A stretch of DNA of 64,000 bases, from assembly GCA_948630815.1 (NCBI GenBank), contig CAPIEU010000001.1, positions 1 to 64,000 of the forward strand, read 5' to 3'. Of the stretch, positions 50,299 to 59,065 are shown piece by piece. A program made the translations under genes and the position numbers. Each line of letters opens with the position of its first letter. The stretch's first letter is position 1. This DNA is from an uncultured Clostridia bacterium (lineage in GTDB: Bacteria; Bacillota; Clostridia; TANB77; CAG-508). A model generated the notes under the pieces. The model saw nothing but the letters and a program-made list of their open reading frames with translations. It ran no database searches and was not told where the DNA came from.

Positions 50299-50628
50299 AT
50301 GAAAAACAAAAAAATATTTTTTATTATTTTTACATTTCTTTTATTTATTATTCTTATAGTTATACTTGCAAATTATTCTTTTGGTGCAGATCAAAAACTT
50401 GTTAATACAATGAAAAAAGCTTTTGAACAAATTCAAGATTGGTTAATTAAGTTAGCTACGCCTGCTGCCGCTGTTGCAGTTGGTGTTGGTGTTTTTATGA
50501 AGAAATTTAGTTTTGGTGATGAGGAAAGAATGAGAATAGGAAAAAAACTAATTAAAAGTACTTTATTTTCTTATGCTTTTATTTTAGCTGTAGATTTAAT
50601 TCTATCTGCGATTAAGTCTTTAATTTAG
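50299..50628 (+). CDS. VirB2/TrbC-like pilin protein
   Basis: 109 residues. A signal-like hydrophobic N-terminus (IFFIIFTFLLFIILIVILA), then two membrane helices (LATPAAAVAVGVGVFMKK and LFSYAFILAVDLILSAI) separated by a short charged loop: the VirB2 layout. Start after ATAGGAGG. Probable channel or pilus subunit. Confidence 0.75.
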   Translation: MKNKKIFFIIFTFLLFIILIVILANYSFGADQKLVNTMKKAFEQIQDWLIKLATPAAAVAVGVGVFMKKFSFGDEERMRIGKKLIKSTLFSYAFILAVDLILSAIKSLI

Positions 50629-50659
50629 TTATACTGATTAATTTATTTTACATTTGTAT

Positions 50660-50760
50660 ATAAGTCCGCTTCCCTTCTTGCTAAATGTAGTACATTTTTG
50701 TTTCTCTTGGCAAATCTCGAAAAACAAAATATACCACATTTATGTGTCATTACTTTATAT
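50660..50760. repeat. Hairpin repeat, divergent TTGCTGGATG copy
   Basis: CTTGCTAAATGTAGTACATT and ATACCACATTTATGTG arms around TTTTGTTTCTC / GAAAAACAAAAT. It lies inside the secretion operon, between the VirB2-like and VirB6-like genes. Confidence 0.6.
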
Positions 50761-50826
50761 TGAAAATTTGACTGTTCTTATATAACAACTATAGCAATCT
50801 TGTATATTAACTTGGAGGTGTATATT

Positions 50827-51705
50827 TTGGAAGAAGAAGTAAACATTACAGAAGTCATTATTAATGCAATTAATAGTATTTTTCAAACAATTTTTTCATC
50901 AATTGATAATAATTTATATTCTATTTTAGATGATATTACTTTTATAAATACTGATATTTTAAATGGTTCCTATTTTAGAAATATTTTTGGTACTTCTACT
51001 ACCAATGGTATTTTATTAATTGCTAATTCTTTAATATTAGGGTTTTTATTGTATTATTGTACTAAATTATTGTTATCTAATTTCTTAATTACCCAAGTCG
51101 AACGTCCTACAAGTTTTATCTTTAAATTGATTATTTATGGTATTTGTATGAACTCTTCTATTTTTATTTGTGAACAATTTATCTTTTTTAGCTCTTGTCT
51201 ATCATCTAGCATACAAGAGTTAGGTGGAAATTTATTTAATACTTCTCTTTCCTTTTCTAATTTAGTATATAAATTAAACACAATGATTCAAATTGAAGAA
51301 AATAGTTTTACCATTTTTTCGATTGATGGATTACTTAAAAGTGTAATTTCTATTAGTTTTTTGAATTTAACTTTTTCATATGCTATTCGTTATATTATGA
51401 TAAAAGTTTTTATACTTATATCTCCTTTTGCTTTTTTATCACTTAGTACATCTTCAACTTCTAGCTTTTTTAAAGCTTGGGTAAAATGTTTTATTTCTTT
51501 AATTCTTGTTCAAATTTTAGTCGCTCTTGTTTTACTCATTATTTTTTCAATTGATTTTAGTAGTAGTAATATTTTTTCTAAATTTTTAATATCTGGTGCA
51601 ATTTTTGCTTTACTGAAAGCTAATTCTTATGTAAAGGAATTTATGGGTGGAATTAGTACTGATTTAACAAATGGTTTTAATGGAATAAAATCTTTTATTA
51701 AATAA
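50827..51705 (+). CDS. VirB6/TrbL-like multi-pass membrane protein
   Basis: 292 residues from TTG 50827, chosen because GGAGG lies 8 bp upstream (the earlier ATG contains it). About six membrane segments, for example GILLIANSLILGFLLYYC, IFKLIIYGICMNSSIFIC and FISLILVQILVALVLLIIF, with a conserved SPFAFLSL. The order VirB2-VirB6-PrgI supports a role in the inner-membrane channel. Confidence 0.75.
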   Translation: MEEEVNITEVIINAINSIFQTIFSSIDNNLYSILDDITFINTDILNGSYFRNIFGTSTTNGILLIANSLILGFLLYYCTKLLLSNFLITQVERPTSFIFKLIIYGICMNSSIFICEQFIFFSSCLSSSIQELGGNLFNTSLSFSNLVYKLNTMIQIEENSFTIFSIDGLLKSVISISFLNLTFSYAIRYIMIKVFILISPFAFLSLSTSSTSSFFKAWVKCFISLILVQILVALVLLIIFSIDFSSSNIFSKFLISGAIFALLKANSYVKEFMGGISTDLTNGFNGIKSFIK

Positions 51706-51721
51706 CTCTTGGAGGTTTTCT

Positions 51722-52009
51722 ATGAAATTTATATTTCCTCAAAATTACAATTTTAATAGTAAATTGTTTGGTTTTATTGATTATTCAACTGCCATATTTA
51801 ATGCTATTTGGTGTACTTTCATTTTTTGTTTAATTAATTTATTATTTACAAATTTGAACATCAAAATTTTTCTATTTGTATTTCTTTGCTTTCCTATTCT
51901 TATTTTTAGTATTGTTGGATTTAATCATGAAAATATTTTGTATGTTTTTTTGTATATAATAAAGTATATAAAAAATCCTAAAGTGTATTTGTATAAGAAG
52001 CAGTTATAA
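51722..52009 (+). CDS. PrgI-family protein (VirB3-like)
   Basis: 95 residues. FPQNYNFNSKLFGFIDY at the start, two membrane segments and PKVYLYKK at the end are characteristic of PrgI proteins, which take the VirB3 place in Gram-positive type IV systems. It normally precedes a virB4 gene; here VirB4 is 8 kb away on the other strand. Start after GGAGG. Confidence 0.85.
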   Translation: MKFIFPQNYNFNSKLFGFIDYSTAIFNAIWCTFIFCLINLLFTNLNIKIFLFVFLCFPILIFSIVGFNHENILYVFLYIIKYIKNPKVYLYKKQL

Positions 52010-52024
52010 TTCACAAACATTTAT

Positions 52025-52150
52025 AATACAGAGTAGCTTCACGTAGATATACGACACTAGCCACGGTCGCTGGAGATTCCGTGTACTACACTTTTTAAAA
52101 CAAATATATTACTATCATTTGCTCTATTTTAGCACTGTAAGCTGAATAGT
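52025..52150. repeat. Degenerate hairpin element
   Basis: Contains CGACACTAGCCACGGTCGCTGG, ACAAATATATTACTAT and TGTAAGCTGAATAGT, weak matches to the 14938 family. No ORF. Confidence 0.45.
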
Positions 52151-52271
52151 AAAATTTTTATCCCTAAAATAATTTCATTTTCTGTTGTATAATTTGTCTT
52201 AAAATGATATAATTTGTTATATTGTTACATAAGATTAAAATTTATATATATTTTTTAAGGGGATATAGTTT

Positions 52272-53237
52272 ATGAAGCTTGAACAGAATGATTTATCTAT
52301 GATTTTTTCTACAACTGAAATTGCAGATGTATTTTTTACTGAGTATTTATCACAAGCAAGTGGTGATTATATTAAGGTTTATTTATATATTGTATTTTTA
52401 TCTAAGTATGGTAAAGATGTTAAACTAAATGATTTATCAAAAAAACTTGCATTGCCTCTTAAGACCATTCAAGATGCTCTTAAATATTGGGAAGACGCAG
52501 ATGTTATTATAAAGAAATCTACTGGTTATATTGTAAATAATCTTCAAGAAATTGAACTTCATAAATTGTATAAACCAAAACTTTCTTCTAAAGTAGATGT
52601 AGAAAAAAGTTCTCAAAATCAATATAGAGCTAAAGCTATTGAGGATATTAATTCATCTTTCTTCCAAGGTGTAATGTCTCCTTCTTGGTATAATGATATT
52701 GATTTATGGTTTAAAAAATATGGTTTTGATGAACAAGTTATGATTGCTCTTTTTAGATACTGTTTTAATCGTTCTGCTTTACATAGAAATTATATCATGG
52801 CTGTTGCTGATGCATGGCATAAAAGTAATATTAAAACTTGGACAGACCTAGATATGTATTATGAAAAACAAGAAAAATTGAATATTATTAAAAAATCTAT
52901 TTCTAAAAAACTAGGTTTAAATAGACTTTTAACTCAATATGAAGAAGCATATATTGAAAAATGGATTGTTGATTTCGGCTTTTCTTTAGACGTTATTGAA
53001 CTTGCTCTAAAAAGGACTACTTCTAAATCTAATCCAAGCTTTGATTATATAGATAAGATTCTTTGTGATTGGAACGACAGAACTTTAAAGACTGTTAATG
53101 ATGTCCAAAACTTTTTGGAACAAATGAAAATAAAAAAAGTTGAAATTAAAAATTTAGAGAAAAAAAGTTATAATAATTATGAACAAAGAAAATATGATAA
53201 TTTTGATAATTTATATGCGAATGTTCAAAAGGCATAG
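52272..53237 (+). CDS. DnaD-domain replication initiation protein
   Basis: 321 residues. N-terminal winged helix (YIKVYLYIVFLSKYGKDVKLNDLSKKL), then a DnaD/DnaB_2 domain (WFKKYGFDEQVMIALFRYCF; ending YIDKILCDWNDRTLKTVNDV). DnaD proteins help load the replicative helicase. The next gene is a DnaC-like loader, so the pair probably works together, as in chromosomal DnaB/DnaI or a plasmid replication module. Start after TTAAGGGG. Confidence 0.88.
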   Translation: MKLEQNDLSMIFSTTEIADVFFTEYLSQASGDYIKVYLYIVFLSKYGKDVKLNDLSKKLALPLKTIQDALKYWEDADVIIKKSTGYIVNNLQEIELHKLYKPKLSSKVDVEKSSQNQYRAKAIEDINSSFFQGVMSPSWYNDIDLWFKKYGFDEQVMIALFRYCFNRSALHRNYIMAVADAWHKSNIKTWTDLDMYYEKQEKLNIIKKSISKKLGLNRLLTQYEEAYIEKWIVDFGFSLDVIELALKRTTSKSNPSFDYIDKILCDWNDRTLKTVNDVQNFLEQMKIKKVEIKNLEKKSYNNYEQRKYDNFDNLYANVQKA

Positions 53238-53255
53238 AAAGGATTTTAACTTGTT

Positions 53256-54251
53256 ATGGGTAATTCTACTTTAAGAAATTTGTTAAAGGATTATGAACAA
53301 AAAAGAATGAATGCTATTTTAGATTTAGATAACAGAAAAATAGCTCTTTATTCTTCAAATAAGCGATTAGAAGAAATAGAAAATGAACTTACTTCTTTTG
53401 CATTAAATACTGCAAAATCTATCTTATCTAATTCTAATAAAACAGATCAGGTTGATAGTTTAAAAGAAAAAATAGATAGTTTAAAAAAAGAAAAAGAAAA
53501 TATTTTAAATAATTTACACATTAATGATAACTTTTTTAAACCTAATTTTGAATGTACCTTGTGTAAAGATACTGGTTATATTAGAAATGGTTATAACTTT
53601 AATTTGTGTAGTTGTATTAAGCAAAAGCTATTTGATATTGAATATAATAAATCAAATATTTCTAATTTAAAAAGTGATACTTTCAGTAATTTTAATAATG
53701 ATTTATATTCTGACAAAATTAATGAAGATTTGTATTCTTCTAATATCTCTCCTAAAGATAATATTATAAACATAAAAGATATTGCTTTGAACTTTATAGA
53801 TAATTTTGAAGATGCTACTGAAAAAAATCTCCTTTTTTTGGGAAATACTGGACTTGGCAAAACTTTTTTATCTAATTGTATTGCAAATGAATTATTAAAA
53901 AAAGGAAAAACTGTACTTTATCAAACTGCTCCTGTAATGCTTGATACTATTATTGATTTTAGATTTAATAAAAATAACTCTTCTATTTATGAAAATATTT
54001 TAGATGTCGATTTATTAATTATTGATGACCTTGGTACTGAGTGTATGAATAGTATGAAGTTTAGTGAACTTTTTAATGTTATTAATACTCGTTTATTAAA
54101 TCAAAACAATAATATTACAAAAACTATTATTTCTACTAATTTGAATTTGAAAGAATTAAGTGAAAAATATGATGAAAGAATTTTTTCAAGATTCGTAGGC
54201 TATTATCATATTTGTAGATTTTTTGGTGAAGATATTAGGTTTAAAAAATGA
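53256..54251 (+). CDS. DnaC/DnaI-like helicase loader
   Basis: 331 residues. N-terminal coiled coil, a four-Cys zinc motif (CTLCKDTGYIRNGYNFNLCSC), then an AAA+ ATPase: Walker A LGNTGLGKTFLSN, Walker B LLIIDDLGTE, an arginine-finger region EKYDERIFSRFVG. Loads replicative helicase onto DNA. It begins 18 bp after the DnaD gene. Confidence 0.92.
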   Translation: MGNSTLRNLLKDYEQKRMNAILDLDNRKIALYSSNKRLEEIENELTSFALNTAKSILSNSNKTDQVDSLKEKIDSLKKEKENILNNLHINDNFFKPNFECTLCKDTGYIRNGYNFNLCSCIKQKLFDIEYNKSNISNLKSDTFSNFNNDLYSDKINEDLYSSNISPKDNIINIKDIALNFIDNFEDATEKNLLFLGNTGLGKTFLSNCIANELLKKGKTVLYQTAPVMLDTIIDFRFNKNNSSIYENILDVDLLIIDDLGTECMNSMKFSELFNVINTRLLNQNNNITKTIISTNLNLKELSEKYDERIFSRFVGYYHICRFFGEDIRFKK

Positions 54252-54255
54252 TAAC

Positions 54256-54290
54256 AAAAGTATAAAGAAACTTAATTTCTTTATACTTTT
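54256..54290. terminator. Bidirectional terminator
   Basis: AAAAGTATAAAGAAA / TTTCTTTATACTTTT stem between convergent genes. Confidence 0.85.
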
Positions 54291-54294
54291 TATT

Positions 54295-55311
54295 TTAAAT
54301 ACAAAATCCTGGTCTATATGAATTATTTCCTGATGCTCTAGTAGCATTTAAATTGTTTTTTTCATAACAATGTAAAAAAGCCTTGTCATCTGTTAGAGCA
54401 GGTGTCCTAATCCACCAATAGTCACCAGCCCATTCTGTGCTCTCTTTAATTCCGTATAGATACTGTTCTCCTTCTTCAATAAGCTGTTTATGACCACTTG
54501 TTCCTATAAACTTATTTCCATAAAGCTCTGCACAAGACAATAACCATAATTTATCATTACTTTTTAATAAATTTTTTGGATTATTATATGTAGCTAAATA
54601 TGTCTTCTTTACTTCTTTTATATACAATTTATTTTCCATATTTTCTAAACATATATTGTTTAATCTTTCTCTTGCAAAACTATCTCCCCATCCTCCCATA
54701 TTACTATCTTTCGGATTCATTTTGTTGTCTTCTATCTTTTCTAATTGAAAGCTAATTCCTGCATATTTATGTGTTTTTCCATCATTATATGAACTTGTAT
54801 TTGATAACTCATCATGATTAAATCCTAATATACTTACTCTTTTATTGGTATCATTATAATTTATTGTTAACCAATCCCCTATTCCTAATGTATAAGTTTT
54901 TTCATCTATAGTTATTGTCACTTCTTCGGTTCTATTATTTACTTGTCTTTCATTTATTCCATAATTATTTGATATTATTCTTGCTAAATTTTCAAGTTCT
55001 GTCCAATCATATTCTAGTTTTTTTACCTTGTGCGTTGTTTTTACTTCTTCTATAGTTTCTTTCTTATGTTCATTTTTATAATCTGGAATATTATTAAATT
55101 CATTTACTATCATATTATTAGTATTATTTACTAAATTTAATTCTTTATGGTATTCATTGATATAATTTTTTGCCACTTGTTTACTTATAGTAAATAATCC
55201 ATTATTCCATAATGTTAAATTTATTACTATTCCTGCTATAATTAATAGAATTATTATTGTAATGATAAGTGTTATTATAGTAATACCTTTTTCTATTTCT
55301 ACTTTTTTCAT
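54295..55311 (-). CDS. Type IV pilin-like secreted protein
   Basis: 338 residues. N-terminus EKGITIITLIITIIILLIIAG is a class III/prepilin-like helix with a G-I cut position, then a charged coiled stretch and a globular part with GMGGWGDSFARERL-like (GGWGDSFARERLN) and WIRTPALTDDKAFLHC, as in clostridial surface proteins whose C-terminal domain is often labelled DUF6273. Start after AAGGAGG. It diverges from an XRE regulator gene and may be controlled by it. Confidence 0.65.
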   Translation of the reverse strand: MKKVEIEKGITIITLIITIIILLIIAGIVINLTLWNNGLFTISKQVAKNYINEYHKELNLVNNTNNMIVNEFNNIPDYKNEHKKETIEEVKTTHKVKKLEYDWTELENLARIISNNYGINERQVNNRTEEVTITIDEKTYTLGIGDWLTINYNDTNKRVSILGFNHDELSNTSSYNDGKTHKYAGISFQLEKIEDNKMNPKDSNMGGWGDSFARERLNNICLENMENKLYIKEVKKTYLATYNNPKNLLKSNDKLWLLSCAELYGNKFIGTSGHKQLIEEGEQYLYGIKESTEWAGDYWWIRTPALTDDKAFLHCYEKNNLNATRASGNNSYRPGFCI

Positions 55312-55331
55312 TATTATCCTCCTTGATTATC

Positions 55332-55346
55332 ATTACTTGTAGTAAT
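55332..55346. promoter_or_regulatory. Operator-like dyad 1
   Basis: ATTACT-TGT-AGTAAT, a perfect 6-bp inverted repeat 21 bp from the start of the pilin-like gene. Confidence 0.5.
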
Positions 55347-55362
55347 GTTTTTATCTATTATA

Positions 55363-55378
55363 TTACGACTTGTCGTAA
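55363..55378. promoter_or_regulatory. Operator-like dyad 2
   Basis: TTACGAC-TT-GTCGTAA, perfect 7-bp inverted repeat sharing TTAC...GTAA with dyad 1. Probable binding sites for the XRE protein encoded at 55427. Confidence 0.55.
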
Positions 55379-55426
55379 CTGTCAAGACGTAGTATTTTAT
55401 GATAAATTTTATATGGGTGATATAAA

Positions 55427-55639
55427 ATGGCACAAGGAAAAATAATTATTAAATTAGACCAATATTTAAAAACTCACAATATTAGTAGATGTAGTTTGGC
55501 AAGAAAAGGTGAACTTAGATATGATACTATACTCAGTTATTGTAGAAATGAAGTAACAAGACTTGATACTGATACTTTAGCTAAAATTTGTACTGCTCTT
55601 GATTGTAACATTAATGATATAATCGAATTAAAAAAATAG
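55427..55639 (+). CDS. XRE-family HTH regulator, 70 residues
   Basis: A small Cro/CI-type repressor (NISRCSLARKGELRYDTILSYCRN ... DTLAKICTALDCNINDIIELKK). It diverges from the pilin-like gene across two operator-like dyads, suggesting local autoregulation. The ribosome site is weak (TATGGGTG). Confidence 0.8.
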   Translation: MAQGKIIIKLDQYLKTHNISRCSLARKGELRYDTILSYCRNEVTRLDTDTLAKICTALDCNINDIIELKK

Positions 55640-55663
55640 AGAATAAATTTTATTCTCTATTTT
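55634..55663. terminator. Bidirectional terminator
   Basis: AAATAGAGAATAAA / TTTATTCTCTATTT stem between the XRE gene and gyrA. Confidence 0.8.
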
Positions 55664-55673
55664 TTTAATTCAA

Positions 55674-58121
55674 TTATTCATTTTCAGTTACATTCTCTTC
55701 TTTCGGTAATGTTTCTATACTTACTACTTTTGCTCCATCATTTGTTCTCATCAGTGTAACACCTTGTGTTGATCTTCCAAGTACACTTATTTCTTTTACT
55801 GATAGTCTTATTATTGTTCCTTGATCTGTTATAAGCATAACGTCTTCATCTTCTCCTGTTATTCTGATTCCAACTATTTTTCCTGTTTTTGGTGTTATTT
55901 TATATGTTATAACTCCTTTTCCTCCTCTTGTTTGTACTCTATATTCGTCTAATTCTGTTCTTTTTCCAAATCCATTTTCTGTTATTGCAAGTAGTGTTGC
56001 TTTTCCCCCTGCTATAATAGATTCCATTCCTATTACATAATCATCTTTATCTAGTCTTATTCCTATAACCCCTTGTGACACTCTTCCTATTGGACGCACA
56101 TCTTTTTCATCAAATGTAATACACATTCCTTCTTTTGTAACTAATACTACATTGTCTTCTCCATCTGTAAGTCTTACTGCTATTAATTCGTCATCTTCTT
56201 TTAATGTAATTCCTTGTAATCCAGTCTTTCTTGTTGTATTATATTCAGTCAATGCAGTCTTTTTAATTAGTCCATTTTTTGTTGCCATAAGTAAGAATTT
56301 CCCTTCTGCAAAGTTTTGTATTGGAATAACAGCTGATATTTTTTCTCCTGGATCTAGACTTAATAGATTTACTATCGCTGTTCCTTTTGCTGTTCTTCCT
56401 GCTTCTGGTATTTCATATCCTTTTAGTTTATATAGTTTTCCTTTATTGCTAAAGAATAGAATTGTATCATGTGTTGAAGCTGTAAATATTTGTTTTACAA
56501 AATCCTCTTCTCGTGTTGCTATTCCTGTAATTCCTTTTCCACCTCTTCTTTGACTCTTATATGTATCTACTGGCATTCTTTTTATATATCCAAAGTGTGT
56601 TAGTGCAATTACTGTTTGTTCTTCTTTTATTAAATCTTCGATTTCAAGATCTCCTTCAGCTGCAATAATTTTAGTTTTTCTTTCATCTCCAAATTTTTCT
56701 TTTACTTCTTCTAATTCTTCTTTTATAATATCAAATACTAATTTTTCACTTCCTAGAACTTCTTTTAAATGTGCAATTAATTTCATTAATTCATTATATT
56801 CTTCTTCAATTTTTTCTCTCTGCAACCCTGATAATGTTTTTAATCTCATATCTAATATTGCTTGTGCCTGAATATCTGATAATCCAAATCTTTCCATTAA
56901 TCTTTCTTTTGGGTCGTCATATGATGAACGTATAATATTTATTACTTCATCTATATTGTCTAATGCTATTTTTAATCCTTCTAATATATGTGCTCTTGCT
57001 TCTGCTTTGTCTAGTTCAAATTTTGTTCTACGAAGCACTACTTCTTTTCTATGGTCTAAATAATGATCTATACATTGTCTTAATGTTAGAATTTTTGGTT
57101 CTCCATTTACAAGTGCTAACATTATTATTCCAAATGTATCTTGCATTTGTGTATTTTTGTATAATTGGTTTAGTACTACTTGTGCATTTGCATCTCTTTT
57201 TAATTCTATAACTATTCTTACACGATCGTTTCTGTCTGATTCGTCTCTTAATTCTGCTATTCCTTCTATTCTTTTATCTCTTACTAAGTGAGAGATATTT
57301 TCAATTAATTTAGCTTTGTTTACTTGATATGGTAATGATGTAACAATTATTCTTTGTTTGTTTCCACTCATTTCTTCAATTTCTGCTTCTGCCCTTACTG
57401 TTATTTTTCCTCTTCCTGTTGTATATGCTTCTTTTATTCCTTCTCTTCCTAAAATAACACCTTCTGTTGGAAAATCTGGTCCTTTTATAACTTGCATTAA
57501 TTCTTCGTCTGTTACATTGTCTTCATCTATTACTTTTATAATTCCGTTAACTACTTCAGTTAGGTTATGTGGTGGTATATTTGTTGCCATACCTACAGCT
57601 ATACCTGACGAGCCATTTACAAGTAATGTTGGTATCTTTGAAGGTAATACTGTTGGCTCTTGTAGCCTATCGTCATAGTTTGGCATAAAGTTTACTGTGT
57701 TTTTTTCTATGTCTTGTAACATATAATTTGATATTTTTGCCATTCTTGCTTCTGTATACCTCATTGCTGCTGCTCCATCACCATCTATTGAGCCAAAGTT
57801 TCCATGTCCATCAATTAACATATAACGCATAGAAAAGTCTTGAGCCATTCTAACCATTGCATCATATACTGACGAGTCTCCATGTGGATGGTATCTTCCA
57901 AGAACAGATCCTACTGTATTTGCACATTTTCTGTATGGCTTGTCTGCTGTAATTCCATCTTCATGCATTGCATATAAAATTCTTCTGTGTACTGGTTTTA
58001 AACCGTCTCTAACATCTGGCAATGCACGTTGCACAATAACACTCATTGCATAATCGATGTAAGATGTTTTCATTTCATTTTGAATATCTCTTTCAATAAT
58101 TTTTTCTCCTGGTTTATCCAT
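55674..58121 (-). CDS. gyrA: DNA gyrase subunit A
   Basis: 815 residues from ATG 58121 (AGAGGG upstream; the longer reading has no ribosome site). Catalytic Tyr in AAAMRYTEARM; quinolone-determining stretch HPHGDSSVYDAMV with the usual Ser and Asp; GyrA-box QRRGGKG; C-terminal beta-propeller repeats. No in-frame CGG and one out-of-frame (AAC GGA) at about 57543, frame intact over 815 codons, so a useful control. It is separated from gyrB by four secretion-related genes. Confidence 0.98.
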   Translation of the reverse strand: MDKPGEKIIERDIQNEMKTSYIDYAMSVIVQRALPDVRDGLKPVHRRILYAMHEDGITADKPYRKCANTVGSVLGRYHPHGDSSVYDAMVRMAQDFSMRYMLIDGHGNFGSIDGDGAAAMRYTEARMAKISNYMLQDIEKNTVNFMPNYDDRLQEPTVLPSKIPTLLVNGSSGIAVGMATNIPPHNLTEVVNGIIKVIDEDNVTDEELMQVIKGPDFPTEGVILGREGIKEAYTTGRGKITVRAEAEIEEMSGNKQRIIVTSLPYQVNKAKLIENISHLVRDKRIEGIAELRDESDRNDRVRIVIELKRDANAQVVLNQLYKNTQMQDTFGIIMLALVNGEPKILTLRQCIDHYLDHRKEVVLRRTKFELDKAEARAHILEGLKIALDNIDEVINIIRSSYDDPKERLMERFGLSDIQAQAILDMRLKTLSGLQREKIEEEYNELMKLIAHLKEVLGSEKLVFDIIKEELEEVKEKFGDERKTKIIAAEGDLEIEDLIKEEQTVIALTHFGYIKRMPVDTYKSQRRGGKGITGIATREEDFVKQIFTASTHDTILFFSNKGKLYKLKGYEIPEAGRTAKGTAIVNLLSLDPGEKISAVIPIQNFAEGKFLLMATKNGLIKKTALTEYNTTRKTGLQGITLKEDDELIAVRLTDGEDNVVLVTKEGMCITFDEKDVRPIGRVSQGVIGIRLDKDDYVIGMESIIAGGKATLLAITENGFGKRTELDEYRVQTRGGKGVITYKITPKTGKIVGIRITGEDEDVMLITDQGTIIRLSVKEISVLGRSTQGVTLMRTNDGAKVVSIETLPKEENVTENE

Positions 58122-58193
58122 TAAAAATCCCTCTTTTTCGTATATTTTTAACCTAGTGTAATTATACTTTAAGCTAAAAAAAATTGCAAGAAA

Positions 58194-58237
58194 AAACCCC
58201 AAAAAAACTTAGAAAAATCTAAGTTTTTTTGGGGTTT
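58194..58237 (-). terminator. Terminator between the 58236 gene and gyrA
   Basis: Perfect 20-bp stem: AAACCCC plus AAAAAAACTTAGA against TCTAAG plus TTTTTTTGGGGTTT, loop AAAA. Confidence 0.85.
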
Positions 58238-59018
58238 AACTTAATTTCTTCGCAAGCTCTATTTCTTCTTCTGATAAATTAAAATCTCTTCCTTTACTTC
58301 TAATTAATTTATGTAAATTTTCTACTTGATGTGCCTTTTTTAATGTTTCTTCTATTGGAACTAAATCTTTCAACTTCTCTCTTATTTTATCGTATTCAAG
58401 TTCCATTTTACTAAAGTTTTGTTCTTTATAATATGTATTCCAATTTTCTATATATTTATTTACTTTTTCTATTCCTTTTAATTGTGTTGTTAAAGTACTT
58501 TCTATATTGCTTTCTATATTATTCATTAATATATTTTTTCCACTTTTTATTATTCCTTCAACTTCTTTTGGTACTATTCCTGCATGTTTTCCTACTTTTA
58601 ATCCAAAATCAATACAATCAGATATTGTGTCTATTAACCCTCCTTTTTCTATAGCCGTTTGCATTTGTGTTACATTATCAAATTTTCCTGTCACCAATCC
58701 AATTGCACTTTTTCCTAGATTGATTGCTGATTCTACTGTTTTATTTATTCCTTCTTTAAATCCATCTCTTATTATGGTATCTTTTATTTCTATTACTTGA
58801 TCTTCTATTATATTTGGTAATAAATATCTTAACCCAACATTTAATGCTGTATTTATTGTTTTACCTAATGATGTTTCTAAAAAATTATTTTGTTTTTCGG
58901 GAGTTACATTATAATCTATATTATTATTTAATTCATTATTTTTTGTATTTTCATTTTCAATACTTTTTTGAATTATTTGATTATAATTTTTTCTATTTTT
59001 TTCTATTTCTAATTCCAT
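58236..59018 (-). CDS. Hypothetical protein in the type IV secretion cluster
   Basis: 260 residues from ATG 59018, set by AAGGAAA. Not recognised. A charged Asn-rich start, then an amphipathic middle (TINTALNVGLRYLLPNIIEDQ, SAINLGKSAIGLVTGKFDN) that repeats TIN/TVES-like helices, then a helical, charged end. No clear membrane segment. Last gene of the minus-strand group before gyrA; an effector or accessory role is possible but unsupported. Confidence 0.55.
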   Translation of the reverse strand: MELEIEKNRKNYNQIIQKSIENENTKNNELNNNIDYNVTPEKQNNFLETSLGKTINTALNVGLRYLLPNIIEDQVIEIKDTIIRDGFKEGINKTVESAINLGKSAIGLVTGKFDNVTQMQTAIEKGGLIDTISDCIDFGLKVGKHAGIVPKEVEGIIKSGKNILMNNIESNIESTLTTQLKGIEKVNKYIENWNTYYKEQNFSKMELEYDKIREKLKDLVPIEETLKKAHQVENLHKLIRSKGRDFNLSEEEIELAKKLS

Positions 59019-59065
59019 ATTTATTTTCCTTTCTTCAATTTTTATATATTTTAATTTATTCAATT

